A stretch of DNA of 64,000 nucleotides from Vreelandella piezotolerans (GCF_012427705.1 NZ_CP048602.1:1178001-1242000), one strand, 5' to 3'. Counted from the stretch's first letter, positions 45,599 through 53,115 are shown. Numbers and translations are program-made. The notes: a model not told the origin generated them from the letters alone.

Positions 45599-45628
45599 CC
45601 AGTGCTGCCCCCGTGGGGGCAGCACTGG
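45599..45628. repeat. Perfect 14-bp palindrome upstream of the integrase 3' end
   Basis: ccagtgctgccccc and its complement with a 2-nt loop, 50 nt beyond the integrase stop. It lacks a U-run on either side. It is likely a transcription barrier between YkgJ and the integrase, or a protein site. Confidence 0.6.
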
Positions 45629-45677
45629 CATTATGTCGTGTATCGCTTCCACAGGTATCCCAGCATGTTATGCATTG

Positions 45678-46862
45678 TTAGTCAGTAATAAAGTCACTCC
45701 AGTCCTGCATCATCGAGCGGCGTTTTTCGAACAGGTCACCTCGGCGGTAGGCAGCTTCCACCTTGTTCTCGATGGTGTGGGCCAGTGCCATTTCGGCGAC
45801 ATCCCGCGGATAGCTGGAAACCTCACCTGACCAGTCACGAAAGCTCGAGCGGAAGCCGTGGGGTACGTAGTCGCCACGCTTGCCACCGACGCCATACCCC
45901 ATGCCGCGCATCAGTTGCAGCATTGCCATGTTCGACAGGGGTCTGCCGAGCCGTGCCCCAGGGAATACGTATGGATTACCCTGCACCCGCGGCAGGTCGG
46001 AAAGCAGTGAGACAGCCTGGGTAGATAGCGGAACTCTATGCTCCCGGCGCGCTTTCATGCGCTCTGCTGGTATTGTCCAGGTTGTGTTCTCAAGGTCGAT
46101 TTCCGGCCACTCCGTCCGCAGGACTTCCGAAGTCCTCGTCGCTGTCAGGATCAGGAACTGCAGCGCCTTGGAGGAAATGCTGGTATAGCCCTGAAGCTCG
46201 GCCATGAAGGCAGCAACTTCATCGTATGGCATAGCCGGGTGGTGGCTGACCCTCTTGACCCGGGAGGGCTTGGCCAGCAGCTTGTCCAAGTGGCCGCGCC
46301 ATCGCGCCGGATTGGCTTCATCGCGGTACTTGTGAGCTGAGGCATAGTCCAGGACGTTTTCGATTCGCCCCTGTACCCGCTTCGCTGTTTCTGTCTTCGA
46401 CGTCCAGATAGGATTGAGAATCGATACGATATCTTGGGTATCGATCTCGTCCACCGGCATATTGCCAATTACCGGGCGAGCGTATGTCTTCAGCGTGCTG
46501 ACCCACTGTCGAGCGTGCTTCGCATTGCGCCAACTGCGCCGGTGGGATTGGATGTACCTAGCAGCGCAACTCGTGAAGGTTGGCGTAGAGGTCTCTTGCT
46601 GTTCTGCATCTCGTGCCTGAATCGGGTCGGCTCCGTCCTTGGCGAGACGACGGTAATGCTCAGCCTTGCGACGAGCATCAGCCAGGCCGGTGTCAGGGAA
46701 GCTTCCCAGCCCCATCTCACGGCGCTTGCCCTTCAGCGTGAATCGGAGCACCCACTTCTTTGCCCCGCCCCCTGAGACCACCAGACGAAGTCCGCCGCCA
46801 TCCTCATGCTTGCCAGGCCCCGCGGTTGCGACCTTGCGCGGACTGAGCTTGTGTATTGCCAT
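45678..46862 (-). CDS. int: P4-type tyrosine integrase
   Basis: 394 residues from the ATG at 46862 (GGAGGCAGGG upstream); a longer frame runs further but overlaps the arm sites. N-terminal DUF4102 arm-binding domain (LSPRKVATAGPGKHEDGGGLRLVV), then the catalytic domain with the Arg box TATRTSEVLRTEWPEI near 260, HGFRSSFRDWSGE (HxxR) near 335 and the ALAHTIENKVEAAYRRGD tyrosine motif near 365. It recombines at the 3' end of tRNA-Ser. It is transcribed towards the island interior, 158 nt from attR. Confidence 0.95.
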   Translation of the reverse strand: MAIHKLSPRKVATAGPGKHEDGGGLRLVVSGGGAKKWVLRFTLKGKRREMGLGSFPDTGLADARRKAEHYRRLAKDGADPIQARDAEQQETSTPTFTSCAARYIQSHRRSWRNAKHARQWVSTLKTYARPVIGNMPVDEIDTQDIVSILNPIWTSKTETAKRVQGRIENVLDYASAHKYRDEANPARWRGHLDKLLAKPSRVKRVSHHPAMPYDEVAAFMAELQGYTSISSKALQFLILTATRTSEVLRTEWPEIDLENTTWTIPAERMKARREHRVPLSTQAVSLLSDLPRVQGNPYVFPGARLGRPLSNMAMLQLMRGMGYGVGGKRGDYVPHGFRSSFRDWSGEVSSYPRDVAEMALAHTIENKVEAAYRRGDLFEKRRSMMQDWSDFITD

Positions 46863-46890
46863 CGATGCCCTGCCTCCATGGAAGGGGAAA

Positions 46891-46910
46891 GTCCCCCAAA
46901 TGGTCCCCCA
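46891..46910. repeat. Paired integrase arm-type repeats near attR
   Basis: gtccccca at 46891-46898 and 46903-46910, again 12 bp apart, between the integrase start and attR. They match the pair at 15634-15653. Confidence 0.6.
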
Positions 46911-47019
46911 GGTTGATTGGATTAAGGTAGACCTTGTTGGACTTTGTGGCAATACAACTATCTGATTTAATGTGAGTATGTGGAGCTTTCAGGACATCGT
47001 GGGAAGCTAAAACAACGGA

Positions 47020-47034
47020 CTCCCTCTCCGCCAC
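47020..47034 (+). repeat. attR core of the genomic island
   Basis: Exact second copy of ctccctctccgccac, with the tRNA 3' end sequence but no tRNA body in front. The following aatataga also matches attL after two mismatches. Confidence 0.9.
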
Positions 47035-47043
47035 GAAATATAG

Positions 47044-47075
47044 AAGGGGAATCAACACTTATGTTGATTCCCCTT
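47044..47075 (+). terminator. Displaced chromosomal terminator of tRNA-Ser
   Basis: aaggggaatcaac / gttgattcccctt, a 13-bp stem with a 6-nt loop, 9 nt after attR. Before integration it would have followed the tRNA-Ser gene directly. Confidence 0.7.
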
Positions 47076-47258
47076 CGTCGTTTCTGGGCTTTGGGAGCGG
47101 TTTTGGGAACATTCTGGTGAGATCTCCGTGAAACAAGGTTGGCTGGAAACTTCATCGAGTTCACAGTGTTAATTTCGATGGAAGGGTCGAGACAGACGGT
47201 ACTCATACAGCTCTTGATCCGTCTATACTCGGGAGAAAGTCACCCCACCAGGCTGCCC

Positions 47259-48140
47259 ATGACCGTCGATTTGCAGGCGCTTTACCCCAAGCTGATTCAC
47301 CTGATGCTCGATACCGTGTTCGTGGTAGATGCAGAGCATCGCATTCTATTCGTCAGTGATGCCTGCGAGTCGCTATTGGGGTATCGCGCTGATGAGCTGA
47401 TAGGCACCCTAATTACCCGCTATATGCACCCAGAAGATGTGGCGATGACGCATGCTTCCATCAAGCGAGTAATGAATGGACAGCCTCATCTCGATTTTCG
47501 TAACCGCTACCTGCACAAGAGTGGCAGCGTGGTGCATATATTATGGTCTGCGCGCTGGTCCGAGGAGGAGCAGGTGCGTATTGGCGTCGCACGCGACATC
47601 ACCCCCCAAGTTCAAGCGGAAGAGGAGTTGCGTTTTCTCGCACACCACGACCCGTTGACGAAGCTGACCAATCGCTCGCTGTTTTATGACCGCCTAGCCT
47701 CGGCGTTGACTACCGCTAGGCGTTATCAAGCCCGTTTGGCTCTTCTATTCTTGGATGTGAATGACTTTAAAAGTATCAACGATGTGCACGGTCATGCGGC
47801 AGGAGACGCCGTGCTGTGTGAGATAGCCCGCCGCTTGAGTAGCTGTGTTCGTGATACCGACACGGTGGCACGCATGGGTGGGGATGAATTCACGGTACTC
47901 TTGACCGATCTTCACTCCAAAGAAGCCGCGATGGAAAAAGCGGCTCAACTGCTTGACGAGTTATCCTCGAACGAGAGTGTGAGTACACTCTGCATGGGTA
48001 TGCCGTCTTGCAGCGTGGGTGTGGCCGTCTATCCCGAAGACGGCCAAGATGCCAACACACTGCTTCGCCATGCCGATGTCAACATGTACCGGATGAAAAA
48101 ACAGCGTGTTCGTGCATACTCCGGTGCGTCAAAACGGTAG
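47259..48140 (+). CDS. PAS-GGDEF diguanylate cyclase
   Basis: 293 residues from the ATG at 47259; earlier ATG codons in the frame lack ribosome sites. The PAS domain (residues ~10-120) begins LMLDTVFVVDAEHRILFVSDACESL. The GGDEF domain (~130-290) has LFLDVNDFKSINDVHGHAAGD and an intact active site RMGGDEFTVLL. It makes cyclic di-GMP. There is no I-site RxxD five residues before GGDEF that I can see, and no membrane segment, so it is a cytoplasmic sensor cyclase. First chromosomal gene after the island. Confidence 0.9.
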   Translation: MTVDLQALYPKLIHLMLDTVFVVDAEHRILFVSDACESLLGYRADELIGTLITRYMHPEDVAMTHASIKRVMNGQPHLDFRNRYLHKSGSVVHILWSARWSEEEQVRIGVARDITPQVQAEEELRFLAHHDPLTKLTNRSLFYDRLASALTTARRYQARLALLFLDVNDFKSINDVHGHAAGDAVLCEIARRLSSCVRDTDTVARMGGDEFTVLLTDLHSKEAAMEKAAQLLDELSSNESVSTLCMGMPSCSVGVAVYPEDGQDANTLLRHADVNMYRMKKQRVRAYSGASKR

Positions 48141-48212
48141 GCCACCGCTAAAACCAAAGATCACCACGGCAACCACGACAACGACGACCACGATAGTAGT
48201 AGTAGATGGCAT
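48129..48212 (-). CDS. 27-residue poly-valine membrane peptide
   Basis: ATG at 48210-48212 behind a purine-rich box (AGAGGACGAGAG), ending at TGA 48129-48131. The product is MPSTTTI, then seven Val, AVVIF and a short GFSGGLPF tail: one perfect transmembrane segment. It overlaps the last 12 nt of the GGDEF gene in antisense. The alternation of gtg/gtc/gtt codons argues against a simple repeat. No homologue is known to me. Confidence 0.5.
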   Translation of the reverse strand: MPSTTTIVVVVVVVAVVIFGFSGGLPF

Positions 48213-48277
48213 GCTCTCGTCCTCTGAGAAATAAGTGAGTCTACAGCCTAGTCGCTAGCAAAAGATTTTGCACATCG

Positions 48278-49057
48278 CTATTGCTCAAGGCTCAGCGCTG
48301 CGCCAAGGCTAGAGAAGTAGTGGTTAAATGCGCGGTTGATCGCTGCGCGTTGCTCACCTACCGGGTACAAGCCGCGTTCGGCGTCAGGAGAGCACTGGGT
48401 GCCTTTGACTAAAAAGTGGTTTTTGATCGGAGCATCTTGAACGAAAGCTTCGAAAGCGCGAGCGCACATCTCTTCGGGTTTGCTGTAGTAAAGCTGCCCC
48501 AGCGCTTTGTCCATTGCGGCAGCGTTAAAAAACAGCGCGCTAGGCTGCTGGCCGTCCGGTTGAAGTAAGATGGCCCGGAAACAGGCGAGTAATCGCTGGT
48601 TGAGGGGGTGGCGAATGGGCGCGGCATTGGTCAACCAGGCGGCTGAGGCGAAGGCGTTACTAGGCAGGTCTTGAAAACATTTGGGGGCAATGAAGTGGTC
48701 GAATGCGTGAAACCACTCATGAGCGATGCTGCCGGGGCCAGCGTTTTTGGCAAGCGCAAAGCTACGCTGGCTGGGATCATAGTGTGCCGACACGCCAGGA
48801 CGTCCACCGGTGCCGTACTGCAGCGCTAGTGCGCCTCTAAGTGAAATCAGCGTTTCGTTGCCTTGTAAAATGAGCATGAGGTCGCAGAGCGCATCATGAA
48901 ACAGGGCTGCCGCTCGATCGCGCTCTTCACGCGTTACCCAGCGGCCAATTTCGATAGAGCGGAAGTCAAATTGGCGGCGAATTGCGCCAAAGCTACTGGC
49001 GGAGTCTGCGCGATGTGTAGGGCCGTTCCGAAAAAATGGTCGTTCATGAAAGCTCAC
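48278..49057 (-). CDS. CLCA_X family protein (HExxH-containing)
   Basis: 259 residues. The pattern RRQFDFRSIEIGRWVTREE with LRGALALQYGTGGRPGVSAHY and SIAHEWFHAFDHFIAP is that of the CLCA_X family. The HEWFH in the last is a zincin-type HExxH-like motif (HEWFHAFDH), so a metallopeptidase-like active site is possible. C-terminal EEMCARAFEAFVQD may give the third ligand. No signal peptide. Function unknown. Monocistronic. Confidence 0.75.
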   Translation of the reverse strand: MSFHERPFFRNGPTHRADSASSFGAIRRQFDFRSIEIGRWVTREERDRAAALFHDALCDLMLILQGNETLISLRGALALQYGTGGRPGVSAHYDPSQRSFALAKNAGPGSIAHEWFHAFDHFIAPKCFQDLPSNAFASAAWLTNAAPIRHPLNQRLLACFRAILLQPDGQQPSALFFNAAAMDKALGQLYYSKPEEMCARAFEAFVQDAPIKNHFLVKGTQCSPDAERGLYPVGEQRAAINRAFNHYFSSLGAALSLEQ

Positions 49058-49107
49058 GTATCACCTATGTCGGTGGAAATCATAGCGTTAGCTACCTTTC
49101 GCCCATG

Positions 49108-49140
49108 AAAAAGCGCCCTCAAAACTGAGGACGCTTTTTT
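49108..49140. terminator. Bidirectional hairpin terminator
   Basis: aaaaagcgccctc, loop, gaggacgctttttt: a stem with one mismatch, flanked by A-run and T-run, so it works on both strands. Confidence 0.8.
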
Positions 49141-49313
49141 AAGCACCGATGCTTCTAGTACCTTGCCTTCCATGGTCATCGCTTAGCGCTTCCTTGGCTA
49201 GCTCCTTCCGTGGCTTTGCATGGCTCTTCCTGAGCACGCTCTCTTTCCATGAGCTGGGTGTCGCTATTCCTTAGCGTACATTCCTTTGTGCCGCGGTATC
49301 CCTGCCGCCGACC
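49108..49313 (-). ncRNA. Candidate minus-strand small transcript
   Basis: A strong minus-strand promoter (49320-49348) and a good hairpin followed by T-rich sequence (49108-49140) delimit about 205 nt with no credible ORF longer than 45 codons. The RNA would carry several ggaa/aggaa motifs. A short frame running through the terminator is unlikely. It could be a regulatory RNA or the leader of the CLCA_X gene. Confidence 0.45.
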
Positions 49314-49319
49314 CTTCAA

Positions 49320-49348
49320 ACTATAGGTTAGGGATAAATAATGTACAA
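49320..49348 (-). promoter_or_regulatory. Minus-strand sigma-70 promoter
   Basis: On the minus strand TTGTAC (49343-49348), exactly 17 nt, then TATAGT (49320-49325). It is the best promoter match in this AT-rich gap and has no annotated gene behind it. Confidence 0.6.
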
Positions 49349-49368
49349 GATTAAATTGTATATTTATT

Positions 49369-49383
49369 GTACCTGAATGGTAC
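49369..49383. promoter_or_regulatory. Inverted repeat upstream of the DJ-1/PfpI gene
   Basis: gtacc-tgaat-ggtac, a short dyad between the divergent minus-strand promoter and the PfpI gene. It is a possible operator; no regulator can be named. Confidence 0.3.
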
Positions 49384-49557
49384 GAAATGATGATTTATGT
49401 CGTTTAATTTATATAAAACAAAGAGTTACTTTTCGTTTGTTCGCGATGGTTTTGCTATACAATATCAGGAGGTAGGGCTTGTAAGCCTCGATGAGCGCCC
49501 CAACGTAGCCCTAGGAGTGCAAATGCTATCCCATGCGTGACCAATAGGAGCATCGAG

Positions 49558-50244
49558 ATGAGTAAGCGTATTCTAATGGTGTTGACCTCGCACGATCAGC
49601 TAGGTGATACAGGAGAGAAAACCGGCTTTTGGCTGGAAGAGCTGGCGGCACCTTACTACGTCTTCAAAGACGCGGGCGCTGAAATAACGCTTGCCTCACC
49701 TAAAGGTGGGCAACCGCCGCTGGACCCCAAAAGCGATGCGGAAGAGAGCCAAACCGACGACACCCGACGCTTTCAGCAAGACGAGACAGCTAAAGTCGAA
49801 TTGGCGAATACGCATCGCCTGAGCGACATGAGCGCAGACGATTTCGACGCGGTGTTTTACCCTGGTGGCCATGGGCCGTTATGGGATTTGGTGGACGATG
49901 AAGACTCTATCCATTTGATCGAAACTTTTATCGCCCAAGGTAAACCGGTGGCGTCAGTATGCCACGCACCTATCGTGCTGGTGAATGCCAAAGACGTAAG
50001 CGGCGAGCCGCTGGTGAAAGGTCGTCAAGTGACCGGTTTTACTAATGGTGAAGAAGAGGCGGTGGGTCTCACTAATGTCGTACCGCATTTAGTAGAAGAT
50101 GCGCTACAGAAATGTGGCGGTATCTACAGCAAAGCCGATATCTTTACACCCTACGTACGTGAGGACGGTCAGTTGATCACCGGCCAAAACCCGCCCTCTT
50201 CTGCTCCTACGGCAGAGGCGCTGATGGCATGGTTCACACGCTAG
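49558..50244 (+). CDS. DJ-1/PfpI family protein (type 1 glutamine amidotransferase-like)
   Basis: 228 residues from the ATG at 49558 (TAGGAG box). The nucleophile elbow ASVCHAPIVLV with its Cys is near residue 138, and the upstream YPGGHGPLWDL contributes the GGHG loop. The family includes glyoxalase III/Hsp31-like enzymes and stress proteins. C-terminal GQNPPSSAPTAEAL is also typical. It probably acts on reactive aldehydes or damaged proteins; the exact reaction is unknown. Its own terminator follows. Confidence 0.88.
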   Translation: MSKRILMVLTSHDQLGDTGEKTGFWLEELAAPYYVFKDAGAEITLASPKGGQPPLDPKSDAEESQTDDTRRFQQDETAKVELANTHRLSDMSADDFDAVFYPGGHGPLWDLVDDEDSIHLIETFIAQGKPVASVCHAPIVLVNAKDVSGEPLVKGRQVTGFTNGEEEAVGLTNVVPHLVEDALQKCGGIYSKADIFTPYVREDGQLITGQNPPSSAPTAEALMAWFTR

Positions 50245-50267
50245 TACGCTGACGTAATGCCATCGAC

Positions 50268-50294
50268 AAGGCGGGCCTTCGAGCCCGCCTTTTG
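50268..50294 (+). terminator. Terminator after the PfpI gene
   Basis: aaggcgggc / gcccgcctttt with a 6-nt loop, 23 nt after the stop. Confidence 0.8.
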
Positions 50295-50440
50295 CGTAGG
50301 TAAGCAGCCCATCGGCCGTTAAAGCGTCGCGGTCTCACTCATCGATGAGTGGCCAGCGAAGCGTGGGACGTTTTTGATGCCGACCTGCGTAAGCACGCGT
50401 AGATGGTGCGCGCACGAAACTAAAAACTTTTCGCGTTTCA

Positions 50441-50472
50441 TATCCCAGGTTAGATAACTCGAGCTTTATAGG
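50441..50472 (+). promoter_or_regulatory. Shared upstream element and -10 box of sRNA 1
   Basis: TATCCCAGGTTA at 50441-50452, then TATAGG at 50467-50472. The same dodecamer (one base different) stands before the second sRNA. Confidence 0.55.
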
Positions 50473-50478
50473 GCGCAC

Positions 50479-50626
50479 TGTGTGCACATAACGCAAGGAA
50501 GGCGTTACAAGGAAGTGCAAGTAGGGAGTGCTTGCGGCGCACAAGGAAGCATGAACAGGATGTTCGTGATGTAAGATTAGGGAGGACCTGATGAAACCCC
50601 GGCCAGCGATGGTCGGGGTTTTTTTT
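50479..50626 (+). ncRNA. CsrB/RsmZ-like CsrA-sequestering sRNA 1 (candidate)
   Basis: About 148 nt. Hairpins present GGA in their loops: aacgc-aaggaag-gcgtt, gcaag-tagggagtg-cttgc and gaaca-gga-tgttc. Further AAGGA, AGGGAGG motifs lie between them. A strong terminator follows (ccccggcca gcga tggtcgggg, T8; 50597-50626). Alternating GGA in loops and linkers plus a GC-rich terminator is the design of RNAs that titrate CsrA/RsmA. The start is estimated from the -10 box. Confidence 0.7.
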
Positions 50627-50663
50627 GCGAGCCGCACTTATGTGCTCGAGTTCATCTAAGCCA

Positions 50664-50879
50664 TTAACAGGCGTAGTGATAGAACAGAGCGCTTAGCTGG
50701 CTCATGGGGGCCGACACCGACGTTTGGCAACTCAAACAGCGAAGCAGCACGCTGTCCTTACCGGTGCCTTCCAACCGGAACCGATTGAGGTACGATGTGG
50801 TGGCGGATTCTGCATTGCCGCAGTGGCGGCACATGATATCCACACCGTGGACGGTCGAACTGATCATGATATGTCTCAC
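50664..50879 (-). CDS. Small zinc-ribbon protein
   Basis: 71 residues beginning with GTG at 50879, directly behind the perfect box TAGGAGGTcagc. CRHCGN near residue 17 and RCLSCQ near residue 48 provide two CxxC pairs, a probable zinc ribbon. Single gene on the minus strand between two plus-strand sRNAs. Function unknown. Confidence 0.65.
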   Translation of the reverse strand: MRHIMISSTVHGVDIMCRHCGNAESATTSYLNRFRLEGTGKDSVLLRCLSCQTSVSAPMSQLSALFYHYAC

Positions 50880-51064
50880 GCTGACCTCCTACCGCTAGGG
50901 AATGAGTGGGTTCAGGCGTGGTAACGTCCGTGTAGAGAAACATCACGATGGATGCAGAAAAAGTATAGGCGGTCGCCTGGTAAAGCGCTAAGAAAAGCAT
51001 GCTGCGCGCCTGAAGGGGGCTCGGTATGCCAAAAGGTAAAATTTATCAAAAGTGCGCTATTTTC

Positions 51065-51094
51065 TATCTCAGGTTAATGTTTTTGACACATAGA
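51065..51094 (+). promoter_or_regulatory. Shared upstream element and -10 box of sRNA 2
   Basis: TATCTCAGGTTA at 51065-51076 and CATAGA at 51089-51094. The pattern and spacing match within 2 nt those of sRNA 1. Confidence 0.5.
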
Positions 51095-51100
51095 AGGTTC

Positions 51101-51249
51101 AAGGTAAGTAGCAACACAGGGAGAGGTGTTAAGGAGCGAGAGCAAGCATGGAACGCTTGTCAGACCAGGGATGCACGAACAGGAGGTTCGTGAAGAAGGA
51201 TTACGGAGGAATTACTACTACCCCGGCCAGCAATGGCCGGGGTTTTTTT
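51101..51249 (+). ncRNA. CsrB/RsmZ-like CsrA-sequestering sRNA 2 (candidate)
   Basis: About 149 nt. Loop-exposed motifs: aacac-agggagag-gtgtt, aagc-atggaac-gctt and cgaac-agga-ggttcg; linkers carry TAAGGAG, CAGGGA, AAGGA and ACGGAGGA. The terminator (ccccggcca gcaa tggccgggg, T7; 51221-51249) is almost the same as in sRNA 1, and the preceding hairpin and GGA-rich linker are also recognisably related, so the two probably arose by duplication. Confidence 0.7.
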
Positions 51250-51256
51250 ATAGGGA

Positions 51257-52519
51257 TCAAGCGGATTTTTCGTCATCGTTCTCAGGTTTGGCGCTGCCTT
51301 GATGGGTTAGTGGGCTGGCTTGATCGAGACGCGGATGATTATCCAAAAATGCCTGCTTGGGATTGGGCAGGGTATCCAGCGTTTTAATGGTGTGGTGTAG
51401 CGCGTGAATTGCCGCCAGCACGTCATGGGTGTTACCGGTTTCCGAAATAGTGTGCATGTTGCGGATTGGGAACCCCATAGACGTTGCTGCGCTATCGATG
51501 GAGGCCAGAACGCCAGCCATGCCATCGGTGCCGGTATCCACCCCCACGATATCCCGCTGCATGGGGATGTCTTGCTCTTTGGCAGCGCTGGCAATGATAC
51601 GGTTGAGCTGTTCACTGGCAATCGAGCCCACCGACAGCGTAAACCCTTTACCCATTTCCAGCGGCTGCATGCGCTTGTCGCCGATGCCAGGGGCGGCCAC
51701 ATAGTCGTGGTTAACGTCCACGCCAATGAGCGCATCGGGCTTGAGCTCACCAGCCAGCACGCGGCTACCGAAACGGCCAATCTCTTCGTAGCTGGCGATG
51801 GCAAACATCACGCGCACCTTCTCGGTGCCGCCCGCTTCGGCGATTAGGCGCGCCACTTCGGCGGTGACAAAGCAGCCTAGGCCGTTATCTAAATACGCGC
51901 CATAGAACGTATTCGGGCTAAAGCCAGAGCGAATAGGGCGGTTGAAGATAATCGAGTCGCCTGGACGCACGCCTAGGTTCAGTACCTGCTGCTTTTTGTT
52001 CTCGCCATGGATTTGCAGGTCAAGATAGATCTGTTCCTTTTTGATCCCTTTGCTGCCATCGCGCTGAGCGGGATCAGAAAAGTGGATAGCGCCGAGTGCT
52101 TCTACTGTGCCGCCTTCGATGCTGCGGTAGTGGCCTGGGGCGTTTGGATCTTCGCTGAACAGCGTGACTTCATGGCCGATTAATACGCCGGGCAAGAAAG
52201 AGTCGGTGTTGATCCAGACCTTGCCGTCTTCGCCAATCGAACGAACTTGCATACGGATTTTGTCTGCGTGGCCGATGATCATCAACTTGAACATGTCATC
52301 GCGGCCCGGATGCGTGTCTAGCACCACGCCTGCGTTGCCTTTGAACTGGTGCAGGTGCCAGTCGCTGGGCGCGAAGCTCTCGAAGTAGGGCTTTAGTACG
52401 CCGTAGGTCATCGCGCCTTCCAAGCCCACTGGGCTGGGGGCCGCCAAAATGTCGCGCATCAATTTGAACTGCGCATCGGGCATCGGTTGCGTCCAGGGTT
52501 TTGCGGTATCGCTCATCAT
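51257..52519 (-). CDS. M42 family peptidase (NAGGN osmoprotectant type)
   Basis: 420 residues of the M42 glutamyl aminopeptidase family. Metal ligands are visible as GHADKIRMQ near residue 80, AYLDNGLG near 205, EEIGRFG near 245 and DVNHDY near 271. The full length and the ending resemble the M42 peptidase that accompanies N-acetylglutaminylglutamine amide synthesis genes in halotolerant bacteria. Those synthesis genes are not in this window. Its stop lies 8 nt from the terminator of sRNA 2, which therefore serves both transcripts. Confidence 0.82.
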   Translation of the reverse strand: MMSDTAKPWTQPMPDAQFKLMRDILAAPSPVGLEGAMTYGVLKPYFESFAPSDWHLHQFKGNAGVVLDTHPGRDDMFKLMIIGHADKIRMQVRSIGEDGKVWINTDSFLPGVLIGHEVTLFSEDPNAPGHYRSIEGGTVEALGAIHFSDPAQRDGSKGIKKEQIYLDLQIHGENKKQQVLNLGVRPGDSIIFNRPIRSGFSPNTFYGAYLDNGLGCFVTAEVARLIAEAGGTEKVRVMFAIASYEEIGRFGSRVLAGELKPDALIGVDVNHDYVAAPGIGDKRMQPLEMGKGFTLSVGSIASEQLNRIIASAAKEQDIPMQRDIVGVDTGTDGMAGVLASIDSAATSMGFPIRNMHTISETGNTHDVLAAIHALHHTIKTLDTLPNPKQAFLDNHPRLDQASPLTHQGSAKPENDDEKSA

Positions 52520-53115
52520 GCTTACTCACTTCTGAGGGGGTATAAACACACTAGTCTGCCAGATTGTGGCTGGCTGTATAGCGTTCGCCAGTACTTGAAG
52601 TTAGTTGATTAAGTATCATTTGGGTCGCTGGTCAATTGCTCATCAGCATGAACGGCTAGGGCACGTCATGCTGGCGGTATCAGTGGCTACTGTCCATGGA
52701 TACCTGAATGGCAATTTTTATCGATATGAATATTCTTAAAAGTAATTAATTCAACGTATTAGTCAGCGATGACGAGGGCTAACCTTCCGCGGTCTACACA
52801 AGGCAACCTTCAGTGTGCTCCTCTATCAGCGTCTCATCCTCAAGTCTGGAACTAACATTTTTTCGCTCAATACACCTCTAGAGGTCCCAATGCGACTTAC
52901 AACATGTTATTTGCGACTTTTGCGAGCAGATGAGTGTAATAGTCTTGTCTCTAACCGCTCTATTCGTGCCAGTATACGACGACGGAGCAAGACGCCCCCT
53001 TGGATGAGTTAGCATTCAGGCATACTGCATCAGGGGAGGCTATGAAACGCCAGGGATACCAAAAAACTCTAATAAAAAAGACGAATGGTTTAAAAAGGTG
53101 AGTGAGGGTAGGACC
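52520..53115. other. Intergenic region upstream of gbdR
   Basis: About 600 nt between divergent genes, AT-rich in the centre (52690-52760). It must contain the promoters of the M42 peptidase and of gbdR. A 65-codon plus-strand ORF (52815-53012) has neither a ribosome site nor a coding-like composition. I see no clear operator. Confidence 0.4.

Larger units (their letters stand above)
15578..47034. mobile_element. Genomic island integrated in tRNA-Ser, with P4-type integrase and defence cassette
   Basis: Bounded by a 15-bp direct repeat. The integrase (45678-46862) is at the right end. The left end is low-GC, and the gene content differs sharply from both flanks. Cargo: AlpA, RadC, YqaJ, ERF and DUF932 (an ICE/plasmid-like maintenance and recombination set), a YagK/YfjJ protein, then an 18.5-kb plus-strand defence operon. 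No relaxase, coupling protein or type IV secretion genes are visible, so if it moves it needs help from another element. Confidence 0.9.

Noticed and set aside
15578..47034. Complete integrative conjugative element
   Set aside because: No relaxase, coupling ATPase or type IV secretion genes are visible in the island, so it is at best mobilisable.
52815..53012. 65-codon plus-strand ORF upstream of gbdR
   Set aside because: No ribosome site and unusual composition. Left as intergenic.
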